The notes beneath the pieces were generated by a model. It was not told where the DNA came from and did no database searches. It saw nothing but the letters and a program-made list of their open reading frames with translations. This document shows, piece by piece, positions 1-8,760 of a stretch of DNA of 64,000 bases. Numbering within the stretch: the stretch's first letter is position 1; each line of letters begins with the position of its first letter. The DNA comes from Apostichopus japonicus (taxonomy: Eukaryota; Echinodermata; Holothuroidea; Aspidochirotida; Stichopodidae): NCBI RefSeq assembly GCF_037975245.1, contig NC_092579.1:27579666-27643665 (forward strand). Direction: 5' to 3'. Position numbers and translations under genes: made by a program.

Positions 1-683
1 TGCTATGTTGACAATGGAATCCCATCACAATGAAATTCCTTTTCAGGAGTATGATGGGCAATTTGTCTTTTTCAACTAACGAAGAAATTTCAATCTTGCG
101 AGGAGGATGGAGGGGGGGGTGGGGTGTGGGGTTGTGCATTGTGGGGTGGTATCAATTTGATTCAAGTCCATAAGCTAGTTGTATATAATGATATGACAGT
201 TTTACTCAGGTGTTTGGTATTTTGAATCAAGTCGCGGCATATTTATTTGAATACTTCAATCCAATGCTTTTGTAAAACCATGCGATTCATTTGAATAAAT
301 CGACTTAGCTGTCAGTTAGTTAAACCTGAGTGATAAAATAATGAGAGCCAAAGAGTTGGATATATTCACAACCTTTTTTGATGACATCGGAGGGAAGACC
401 TGATCCAAATAGTCTGAGCTTTTCGAATTAACAGATTTTAATCAGATCCTATAAACCTCTTGTCCTTTCTTTTTGAGCAGATGTGACTATAGAAATACTG
501 TTCTGTACTTGAATGTTTTAATAATAATAATAATAAGCAAATATTTATAGAGCGCTTTATGCAAAGGCCTCAAAGGGCTTATATTAAATATATTAAAGAG
601 CGTTTTATATTAAATATATTTTTTGTATAGCTTAGTTTTCAGTTTTAGGGATTAAATTTCTTCTTCTTCTTCTTCTTTACTAG
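1..683 (+). other. Intron upstream of FnIII exon A
   Basis: No exon of the FnIII gene is recognised here. The segment holds a G-rich stretch near 100-140, an (AAT)n/AGCGC LINE tail from about 516 and a (TTC)n tract at about 658-677 that supplies the polypyrimidine tract of the next acceptor. Confidence 0.6.
516..600 (-). mobile_element. CR1/L2-like LINE 3' tail fragment
   Basis: The + strand reads (AAT)n, then ATTTATAGAGCGCTTTATGC and a CTCAAAGGGCTT stretch. Read on the minus strand this is the familiar end of CR1/L2-type LINEs: AAGCCCTTTGAG, then AAAGCGCTCTATAAAT, then (ATT)n. It shares the AGCGC-to-(ATT)n layout with the fragments at 6.5 and 25.9 kb. No coding part is attached. Confidence 0.6.
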
Positions 684-790
684 CTCCGAGCCGAGTCGTC
701 GATCTGTCCGTTACAGAGATCATGGAGGAGGCTATCACTATCGAATGGTCAGAACCCTTAGAACCCAGAGGAATTATATCCAAATATATC
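684..790 (+). CDS. FnIII gene exon A (first half of FnIII domain 1)
   Basis: The acceptor is TTTACTAG after a (TTC)n tract; the donor is GTGAGT. The exon is entered in phase 1 and left in phase 0. It encodes the A-C strands of an FnIII fold with the conserved tryptophan in ITIEWSEP. Confidence 0.85.
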
Positions 791-3700
791 GTGAGTCTGT
801 CGTCATGTGAATTATTTTAAATTATTTAAATTAGTTTAATTATTCTAATTGTTTTTATTATTTTTATTATTTTAATTATTTTAATTGTTTTAATTATTTT
901 AAGTATTTTAATTATTTTAATTATTTCAAAAATTCTTCTACCGACAGACAGATGCAACGCTTAACTTAAAGAGGGGGGGGGGGTTGGGGGGGTTGGTCGG
1001 GGGAAATATTCAGCATGTTACGTTAACTTGAATCAATTTTCGGTTCTTCATCTCCAGGTCCAGTACGTCGTGAGTGACCGGCCTTATTACGAGAATGAGG
1101 TGGCCGAGAAGAGCATTACCGTGCTGCTAGAACCCGATGTGACTACATTTGAAATTACAGACTTAGAACCTGCGACCGAATATAGCATCAAGGTATTGGC
1201 TCGTACGTCCAAGAAGGAGGGAGAATCTTCCATGGTGAAGCAATTTACGCTTCCTCCAGAAGGTGAGAAAAAAAATTAAAAAATCAAAAATCAAAATTTT
1301 GTTATTGTCCGAGAAATGTTGTGACCTTGTCTACAGATAGTTTATTCAATAATAAGAATGAAGTTAATTGAATCCATTGTCGTTATTAAGACATGTCCTA
1401 GTTGAAAGGTGTAGTAAAAGATATATGAGAATTTTGAAATTAATTGGGTGACAAAATGTTGAAGATGGTACTCAGTCCTAAAGTCAAGGGGGTGAGATGT
1501 GTTTTAATGTGTCTTAAAGTGTCTTAAAGTCTGCTTGATGACACAAAAAATTGTGATGGGAAAAACCCTCCTTTGTGTATAATGTGAAAAATGAGATGTG
1601 ATGATTTAAACCATAAAGTCTGCTAATATGAAGTAAATCTGCACTACCACCTCCTGGAAGTCCAACAATGACCTCAAAGGCGGCAGTATCCATGTAAAAA
1701 TATGAGTTATAATATATAAGTTACAATATATATAATACTATATATATATATGTAAACCAATAAATAATACTATACATATATAATACTATAATATTGTATG
1801 GTATATATTATTACAATTCAATACTGTAAGTTACAATACTATAGTATGTATAATACTGTAGTTTATGTAAACCTATATATAATACTATACATATACAATA
1901 CTATTATATTATATAGTATATATTATTACTATACAATACTGTAAGTAACAATACTATAATATGTATAATACTGTAGTTTATAATACTATATATATATATA
2001 TGTAAACCTATATATAATACTATACATATACAATACTATTATATTATATAGTATATATTATTACTATACAATACTGTAAGTAACAATACTATAATATGTA
2101 TAATACTGTAGTTTATAATACTATATATATATATATGTAAACCTATATATAATACTATACATATACAATACTATTATATTATATAGTATATATTATTACT
2201 ATACAATACTGTAAGTAACAATACTATAATATGTATAATACTGTAGTTTATAATACTATATATATATATATGTAAACCTATATATAATACTATACATATA
2301 CAATACTATTGTATTATATAGTATATATTATTACTATACAATACTGTAAGTAACAATACTATAATAGAATATAAGTTACAGTATTGTTGTAATTGTTGTA
2401 TAGCATGTAGATTTATCTGCCTGTTAACAAGTGATGTCTCAAGCGGAACTCTCGGACGAACATTTTTAGTAATGTTGTAAGGTCAAGGAAGTAAAAGGGC
2501 AAATATACAACTATATTGTAATGTTTTTTTGTAATGATTGAAATCTACTTTTTTGAGAGTTGCTAATACTGAGAGAAGTACACACCCACATATGACACTT
2601 ACACAACCGTTTATGAAACATAAAGTGGAATAATGCGACTTCTGTCAATTTGCTGCCCTCAGATATTCCTGAACCAGAGAATGTCATGATCGTGTCCGCC
2701 GATGTCAGTGAGGACGGCACTATTATCGTCAAGCTTCCTCCTATCTCGTACAAGTATGCTACGTAAGTATCGCGGCCACTATTTAACAAGGAAATCAAAT
2801 TGAAAGAAAAAATGAAAAGAGAAAAGAAAGATAAACCTGAATGCGTAAACAGTTTACCAGTTTTTGTCCTTGTGTTATCGATGTCGACTTTGTGGATTAT
2901 GGAGCTACGACTTCCAATTTTGTACCTGGTATGGCTTCACAAGCTTCCATGATGATGGGTGGTTTTAAGACTGACTAAAGTAATCGTTGAATCACGAAGA
3001 AGTGACAACAATTCTGTACTTCCTTCGCTGGCTGCCGCTGCTGTTATGACTGATGCATGATAGAAACGTTTTGAACGTCTAACATTTGTAATCCTTACTG
3101 CCATCACCCGAAAATATTTCAAAAAGCGGTTACGCTCTGTTCATTGATCTGTATGAGTCCCTTCATTGCTTAATTGTTTTATTTTGAGCCCTGCATAAAG
3201 TATTATGGAGTGAGCAAAGACTCGTTTGAAAATAAAACTTCATAAGTTCACTGGTCGTAAAAAAAAAACATGAAAAAAATAAGAAACACACTTTTATGTA
3301 AAATTTAATCATTTGAAATAATTGTTTGTTGATGTTTGGGATTCAATCTCTTCTTCTACAGTGCGTATCAAATCGGCGTCCACTGCAAGGACGTTGAAAG
3401 CGAGCCGACGTTTTTCGACGGCGAAAATTCAACGGACTGCTCGTACATCGCGGGAGAAGTTCCCAACATGGAAGAGGACCAGGAATTCATCGTGGGTGAC
3501 GGAAAGAAGTACGGCAATTACGAAAATAAGTTGTTGAAGAAAGACATGGAGTACGATATCTACGTGTCCATAGTCACACGCACGTCCGAGGTACGTCAAG
3601 GCGTATTCGTCTGCCCAATCCCCCCACCCAACCCCCAACCCCCCCACCATCTCATTCGATCTATTTCTTAAAATAAACCTTTATTGTGTGAAAGATTTCG

Positions 3701-6700
3701 TCATTTTATGATGATGTAATATTTCTCAAGATTTAGTATTAAAAATATTAGTATTAAAGTTATAATGACAGTTCTAAGTTCAAGTTATTAGTATTATATA
3801 TTAGTATTTAAAATATGCTACATCTGAAGCTTCATGTTAACGTTAATCCGTTGTTCTATGAAGATTAAGACACGTTCTTTCAACTTGATACATATAAACC
3901 ACAGCGCGCTCTTGAACGACATGCAACACCCATTTGTCCATCAAAAGTTGTAACTTAATTTTAATTTGTTTTTGAGGCTATGAGAGTCTTTTGTATTTCC
4001 ATTGGACCTTTGGGGTCATCTGAGGAACAACTGAACTTAACGGTCGGTCTGTTAGACTATATTGTCCTTACGGACGTAAATTGATGAACCTCAGCTGCTG
4101 AGAAACTTAGAAACTTAACAGTGGTGTATAAATACAGCCTTGATTGATAGCAGTTTTTTTTTTTTAACCGGTCTACAACATACCAAAATTAAGTTTGAAA
4201 AGTCATCCTTCAAAGATTAGCTCATCGTATATATCAATGCCCTGAAAAATTTCATTGTTCTTGTTGTGTGTGTTGTATTCATTTTTTGGATCAATTAATT
4301 GTTTTTTGAAATTGATCAAAACAATAGGAAGCAAAACTGAAATATCCTTTTGTATTTTAACACTAATTTTATCATTCTGGTTTCATTCTGGCAGAGCAAA
4401 AAAAATACAGATTGTATTCGGACCTTTATCTTATGATTGCTTTCAAGGGATCTTCCCCAATGTAACACTTATCTTTACAAAGGACAAAATATTCCATCTC
4501 GGTATCATATTTGTAACTCATATTATGGTTGATTGAATGTAACTTATTTTGACCTGCCTGAAGCCTGATTATGCATCATCGGATCTCCTTATCCGTCGCC
4601 ATCGTTAATTAACGATCACCTGGTCATGGTGGCACAACACACTCTCTCGCAAAAAGTCAACTAATTTTGGCCAAAATCGATCGAATGCAAAAATTAGAAA
4701 ACTAAAGATCGAGTCTCTCTACTCTTTTTTGTTTTTCAGGGCGCTGGAGTGAGTTGGGGAGCTGAACCCTTAGAAGGTGAGGAGGAAAATGTCACTTTCA
4801 TGCCAATTTATCGTTTCATCATTTTCTCGTTGCATGTTTCTTTTTTTTTTTTTTTTCTTCGTCGTCGTTTCCGACACCTGTCTTACGACATCTGACAAAA
4901 TTTCGTCATTTCTGACACTCTTCAAGAAATGTGACATTTTAAAGACCACCTACATGAGGAAGTGGTGTCATAGTTTGTTAAAATGGTGCTTGCAGGGAGG
5001 GAAAACAGATGTCAAAAAATTGTCTGACATGTTGTTGTCCTGGCTAGGTGTTGTGGCGAAGAGAACCCCTGCTTCTGTCCTCTTTTTTAGAAATAGTAAG
5101 GTTAAGTTCACTGGGAAATAAAGACATCTATAACATGGGTAAAAATTATAATAATGCTGATTTCCTTTGCTGTAAGTGATTCTGTAACAGAATGTGTAGC
5201 AGCAAATAAGGAAAAACAAAGTTAAAATCATTTTGAAGAAGCCACAAAAAAAAAAACAATTTCTTCTGCTCGTTTTGAGATGTTGAAGTGCTCGATTGAA
5301 GTTAAGTCTTTAGCTGATTAACAAACACATGCTAAAGACTTTAACTGAAAGGTGGACTAACCATTCTGTGATTTTTTTTCCCCTGAGCCAAATAAGAAGT
5401 TATATGTCGCCCTCTTTAAAATCATCACAGGGACGAGCTTAACAAACTTGTTTGTGTCAGCTCACAAGTGTGACTGGTCTCTACACTATTTTTTGATTAT
5501 GTGACTATGTGTTCTATGGCTTGAGCCCGCACTGTGGTGTGTGTCATAGCCAGTAACATTCCCTTCAGGATTATTTGATATGACTGTATATTAATTTATC
5601 AAATGACCGGAAGATACCATGCGGAAGCTATGTTGCAATCCCTCACAGAATCCTTTACCACCAGCCTCCCCTTCCCCCTCCCACTTCCCCCCCTTCCCCG
5701 CCCACAAAAGAAAGTTGCAAATAACAACTTTATTGTAATCACTTTACCCAGGCATAAACCTTGCCTATTGAAATAATTTACGAGCTTGAAACCTTCTCCC
5801 TTCCACCACTACCTTTTGCCCACCCCCCTATTCTTCACCCCTAACTTCATCCCAATTCTCCAACTTTCTCAAAAGCTGCATATCAGATTGAAAGTTGTCA
5901 CAATCTGCTGATACCATAGTTTCAATCTTAATAAAGCAAAAAACATGTTCAGGCTAATAAAAAAAAAATCTGCTACCTTAAGTCAATCAAATGAGCATCT
6001 CATTTTACCTTTTGTGGGATGCAAAAAAAATATGATTATATGATAATGCAAATATTAAATGGAAAAAATTAGGAGCTGCCCCGAGCTGATTATAAACTCA
6101 CAGGACTTCTTAATCACAATGATGGACATTCAAGTATGTGTGTAACATATTACTGCAGCCCTCCTCCTCGGCATGGTAACCTAACTGACCATCCAATGCA
6201 AGTCATTATTTTAATTTTTTATTCCCCTCTTTTCTCTTCTTTCTGTCCTCTTCAGCTGAAGAAAAGAGTTCCGCAGGTCTGATCATCTTGTGGATCTTCA
6301 TCATCATTCTTCTCATCATCATAATTTTACTCGTCATCTGGTGTGTTTACTCGTACCGAAAAAAGCAGCAAAAGTGAGTATTTGAGTCAGATAGCGAGTA
6401 GATTTGACGATGGGATGACGAAAAATTTGGCCGAGTTTGATTTGTTTGCTAAGACAAATTTATAATAAATAATAAATAATAAAAATGAACTTATAAAGCG
6501 CTAAAATCTACGAAGTATTCAATAGCGCTGTACAACCCTAATAGAACGCCAACTTGAAAAAATGAGTCTTCAAGCAAGACTTGAACTGAATGAGAGTGGG
6601 AGAACTCCGCACAGATATGGGCAGACCATTCCAGAGCTTGGGCCCGGCTGATGTAAAGGCACGGTCGCCATATGTTTTCAGTTTAGTTCTGGGAACAGTG

Positions 6701-7131
6701 AGAGTGAGTGTATTGCTAGAACGCAAATGGGATGAGTTGTGTAGAGACTGCCTCATCACCCTCCAACTCCCCCCCCCCCTTCACCCTCACTCCATCTGAT
6801 GCCCATATATCAATGTATATTTTTTATGTACTAATAAAATGAAGGAAACTGGGTTGAAATCCTTGTTGCCATGGTATTATAAAGACTGTGGGTTTCTGAC
6901 TGGCACATCTTGTAAAGAAACGGCTATGTAGGGATGTACCACCAACTACGGGCTGGTTAGACTGCAGGAGTTTTGGTCCCGAGGGTCAACGGTTCGAATC
7001 CCCGTCGCACGCCAGAACCGTCCATTGCTCTCGTCACAAGGCAGGATGGCGACACTAATTATTTTCCTCCCTTTGCCAACAGTGAGAAGAAACCACCGAG
7101 CGCCCCAGAAGAAGACGTACCCCTGAAGTAA
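684..7131 (+). CDS. FnIII-domain type I transmembrane protein, C-terminal part (7 exons)
   Basis: This is the 3' part of a gene for a cell-surface protein. The join is 684-790, 1058-1262, 2663-2762, 3362-3590, 4740-4776, 6256-6373 and 7083-7131 (845 nt; about 280 residues plus TAA). All introns are GT-AG and the phases agree at every junction. Residues 1-103 form a fibronectin type III domain (start P-S-R-V-V-D-L, then ITIEWSEP, then the LEPATEYSIKVLA core). Residues about 104-212 look like a second, divergent FnIII domain. A linker, a transmembrane helix and a tail of about 24 residues (rich in K, then P/E) follow. The motif FIVGDGKKYGNY resembles one I associate with the membrane-proximal FnIII domains of receptor tyrosine phosphatases, but no phosphatase domain follows. 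It could be an adhesion protein or a decoy-like receptor. Upstream exons are missing, so the family is not settled. Confidence 0.85.
811..930. repeat. AT-rich simple repeat (TTTAATTA-type)
   Basis: Degenerate repeats of TTTTAATTATT fill almost half of the short intron between exons A and B. Confidence 0.85.
1058..1262 (+). CDS. FnIII gene exon B (second half of FnIII domain 1)
   Basis: The acceptor is TCTCCAG and the donor GTGAGA; phase goes from 0 to 1. It encodes VQYVVSDRPYY and the FnIII signature LEPATEYSIKVLART, where the leucine and tyrosine are the usual core residues. The first 30 nt of the open frame before 1058 are intron. Confidence 0.88.
1263..2662 (+). other. Intron between FnIII exons B and C
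   Basis: It has GT-AG ends and no coding signal. Its central half is the 135-bp AT-rich array described separately. Confidence 0.7.
1752..2365. repeat. AT-rich minisatellite, 135-bp unit, about 4.6 copies
   Basis: The marker GTAAACCTATATATAATACT recurs at 1867, 2002, 2137 and 2272, exactly 135 bp apart, and a diverged copy lies 115 bp earlier at 1752. Adjacent full units are nearly identical, so expansion looks recent. Each unit contains many TATA/ATAT self-complementary stretches that could extrude hairpins. It lies wholly inside an intron. Confidence 0.93.
2663..2762 (+). CDS. FnIII gene exon C (start of FnIII-like domain 2)
   Basis: The acceptor is GCCCTCAG and the donor GTAAGT; phase goes from 1 to 2. 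It encodes DIPEPENVMIVSADVSEDG followed by TIIVKLPP, a typical FnIII entry in which the usual tryptophan is replaced by leucine. It is too short to stand out by ORF length and is recognised by phase and domain continuity. Confidence 0.8.
2763..3361 (+). other. Intron between FnIII exons C and D
   Basis: A 599-bp GT-AG intron. I see no repeat or coding signal in it. Confidence 0.65.
3362..3590 (+). CDS. FnIII gene exon D (rest of FnIII-like domain 2)
   Basis: The acceptor is TTCTACAG and the donor GTACGT; phase goes from 2 to 0. It encodes 76 codons with two cysteines (VHCKD and TDCSY), which could pair, an N-S-T glycosylation sequon just before the second cysteine, the FIVGDGKKYGNY motif and the closing strand EYDIYVSIVTRTSE. 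The cysteines and the sequon fit an extracellular domain. Confidence 0.85.
3591..4739 (+). other. Intron between FnIII exons D and E
   Basis: It starts with GTACGTC and a short C-rich stretch (3620-3650). The palindrome CGTTAATTAACG lies near 4603. Otherwise unremarkable. Confidence 0.6.
4740..4776 (+). CDS. FnIII gene exon E (37-nt juxtamembrane exon)
   Basis: A very small exon between TTTTTCAG and GTGAGG, phase 0 to 1, encoding GAGVSWGAEPLE. G-x-G-x-S-W-G-x is a common way for the last FnIII strand to end (compare GxGxxS), so it closes domain 2 and leads to the membrane. Support comes from phase agreement on both sides and from this motif. Confidence 0.72.
4777..6255 (+). other. Intron between FnIII exons E and F
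   Basis: It opens with a poly-T tract (about 4840-4855). C-rich pyrimidine tracts lie at 5655-5700 and 5800-5870. No gene seen. Confidence 0.6.
6256..6373 (+). CDS. FnIII gene exon F (transmembrane helix)
   Basis: The acceptor is CCTCTTCAG and the donor GTGAGT; phase goes from 1 to 2. After AEEKSSAG comes an uninterrupted run of about 24 hydrophobic residues (Leu/Ile/Val/Trp), then the basic stop-transfer stretch YRKKQQK. This predicts one membrane pass with the FnIII domains outside and a basic inner face. Confidence 0.9.
6459..6760 (-). mobile_element. LINE fragment: C-terminal end of reverse-transcriptase ORF plus 3' tail
   Basis: On the minus strand 6759-6538 encodes a 73-residue tail with PRTKLKTYGDRAF, AGPKLWNGLPISVR and FKSCLKTHFF, ending in a stop. 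In my knowledge GDR-F---A-P-LWN-LP--IR------FK--LK--LF is the standard C-terminus of CR1/L2-type LINE polymerase proteins in marine animals. The stop is followed on the minus strand by a short 3' UTR with two AGCGC motifs and a TTATTTATTATTTA microsatellite end near 6459. The polymerase core is missing, so this is a 5'-truncated dead copy inside the intron before the last FnIII exon. Confidence 0.85.
6940..7020 (+). mobile_element. tRNA-derived SINE-like segment with RNA polymerase III B box
   Basis: GGTTCGAATCC at 6991-7001 is a perfect tRNA B box. About 40 nt upstream GGCTGGTTAGACTGC resembles an A box. Folding by eye, the T arm pairs only poorly (ACGG with CCGT around an enlarged loop), so this is more likely a tRNA-derived SINE head than a working tRNA gene. 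The 3' limit is unclear. It lies about 80 nt before the last FnIII acceptor. Confidence 0.55.
7083..7131 (+). CDS. FnIII gene last exon G (cytoplasmic tail and stop)
   Basis: The acceptor is TTTGCCAACAG, entered in phase 2. It encodes NEKKPPSAPEEDVPLK and a TAA stop at 7129-7131. The whole cytoplasmic tail is therefore about 24 residues, with no kinase, phosphatase or recognisable docking motif. The acceptor lies about 80 nt after a tRNA-like B box. Confidence 0.85.
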
Positions 7132-7293
7132 ACCGACGTCGAACCACGTCGGAAGAGTCGAGGCGAAGAAGCATGAGCTGTGAAGGGTTACTAGCTGGGG
7201 CTAAGTGAGAGAGAGGATAATTAACCAGTAAGAAAGACACGGGACGATTACAGGGACACTAACAGTGGTAGCGAGGAGAAGGAAGATGATGTT

Positions 7294-7339
7294 GATGATG
7301 ATGAAGATGGCGATGACGACGATCATTATCATCATCATC
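7294..7339 (+). repeat. GAT/ATC repeat able to form an 11-bp hairpin
   Basis: GATGATGATGA at 7294-7304 is perfectly complementary to TCATCATCATC at 7329-7339, with a 24-nt loop of related GAT/GAC triplets. It lies in the presumed 3' UTR. Confidence 0.7.
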
Positions 7340-8732
7340 TCAGCGATCCCGTCTGTCTTAAAACCTTGATCTTATTTCTTTGTAGCTAATCCAATTTTTG
7401 GGGGGGTTTTTTCATTCCTTTAAATGATAAGATTTTCAAATTTCAATGTTTGGATGATCAGTACCTCTTTGTTTGCAAAAACTACAAATGAGGGATCAGA
7501 GGTGGGCGGGGAAGTACAATCTCTGTTCGCGCCCGTCTCGTGTGTAAATTTGCCTTAATTCTTTTTTTTTATTCCTTTTTTTTATTATCATCAAGAGATT
7601 TCTCATCCCAGTTTTCGTCGACCTTTCACGACATATTCGCGTAAAAGTTGTTCAGAATATAAATAAGTCAAGTTGCACTTTTATGGTGGAAAATTCCCTG
7701 TCAGGTAGCATGGGTTTGTCCATCTCATTTGTGAGATTTTTGGTTGGGGGGGGCGGGGGTGTTTTGTGGGAGTTTTTTTTGGCCGAAAAGAGGAACAGTG
7801 CTTGCAGGAGGAGCTCATTTGTGATCCCTCTTAGTTCCATTTTAAAATCTAAAACCACATTAATCGAAACTTCTTTTGGACATTCTCGGTTATTTAGTTT
7901 CAATCCTGTTGTATTCATATTTTTAATCAATTCTTTTTGACGTTACTCTTCCTTTTGCAAAACTTTCATCTTTTTTCTTGCAAGAATCTAACGATGATAG
8001 GTTAAACAGTACAGTTGTGGGAATTGTAAATTTTGTCAAAATGTTTCTCTTTCCACTTTTCCTGGAAAGGTCCAAACTTCAATAACTGCACACAAGGTTA
8101 CATTCGGCTTCACAAATTCAAAGAGGTCAGTTTGAAACTGAAATTCGAAAATGCCCAAAAATTAACAAACAAACAACAAAAAAACCTACGGCAAGTTCCA
8201 ATATTTACTTCACTTATTAGGTTACCCTCGTTCTACCATGCCTAGAGTGAGCTGGTCATTATCATATCGGATTACTATGCTAGATGGTATGGCATCGTGA
8301 TACTAAGTGAGCTTGACGAGCATTTCCCTGTCACTGGGAAAGAAACTCTGTATGCTATCGTTAACTTCCGAATAATTAGCAGTCAGAAATGAAGAACAAC
8401 AAGCTATTATTTTAACGATTAGACGAACACAGATCCCACAAGGAGAGAGAGATAGATTGTAGAACAGCTTTTGAAAGAATTTGGAAATGTGGGAATCGTT
8501 TTGGAATAACAGGCCAAGGAAAAAAAAAAATATGGGGGTAACTTTTTGATGCTCGTCAGGGATATGCTTTGTTCTTTCATCAACACCATTGTAAATAATC
8601 CTGTTGTTTGTGTTGTTCGCTTTTTTGTGTGTTTCTTTTGTGTGTTTTGCCTATAACTTTTTGATATGTCTTGGGATCTTGTCAAACATACTACATGAGA
8701 GAGAGTTAATGGATAAATTCATGATATTCCTG

Positions 8733-8738
8733 AATAAA
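8733..8738 (+). terminator. Candidate polyadenylation signal AATAAA
   Basis: First AATAAA after the FnIII stop codon, with a GT/T-rich downstream element. Assignment by position only. Confidence 0.35.
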
Positions 8739-8760
8739 CAAAAGATCATATAATTAATGT

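Larger units (their letters stand above)
6374..7082 (+). other. Intron before the last FnIII exon
   Basis: Nearly all of this 709-bp intron is inserted sequence: the LINE tail (6459-6760), a C-rich stretch and a tRNA-derived SINE-like segment (about 6940-7020). It ends in CCTCCCTTTGCCAACAG. Confidence 0.7.
7132..8760 (+). other. Candidate 3' UTR of the FnIII gene
   Basis: No further ORF continues the protein. The first clear AATAAA after the stop is at 8733-8738, followed within about 30 nt by T/GT-rich sequence (TAATGTGTTTATTATTCAGTGTGG), so cleavage near 8755 is plausible. Later AATAAA motifs (for example 13583) could serve longer forms. A GAT/ATC hairpin lies at 7294-7339. Confidence 0.4.

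Noticed and set aside
3429-3650. Minus-strand frame across FnIII exon D
   Set aside because: Shadow of the real + strand exon, which has correct splice sites and an FnIII pattern.
6949-7018. Functional tRNA gene
   Set aside because: The B box is perfect but the T arm pairs poorly and no proper acceptor stem was found by eye; more likely a SINE head.
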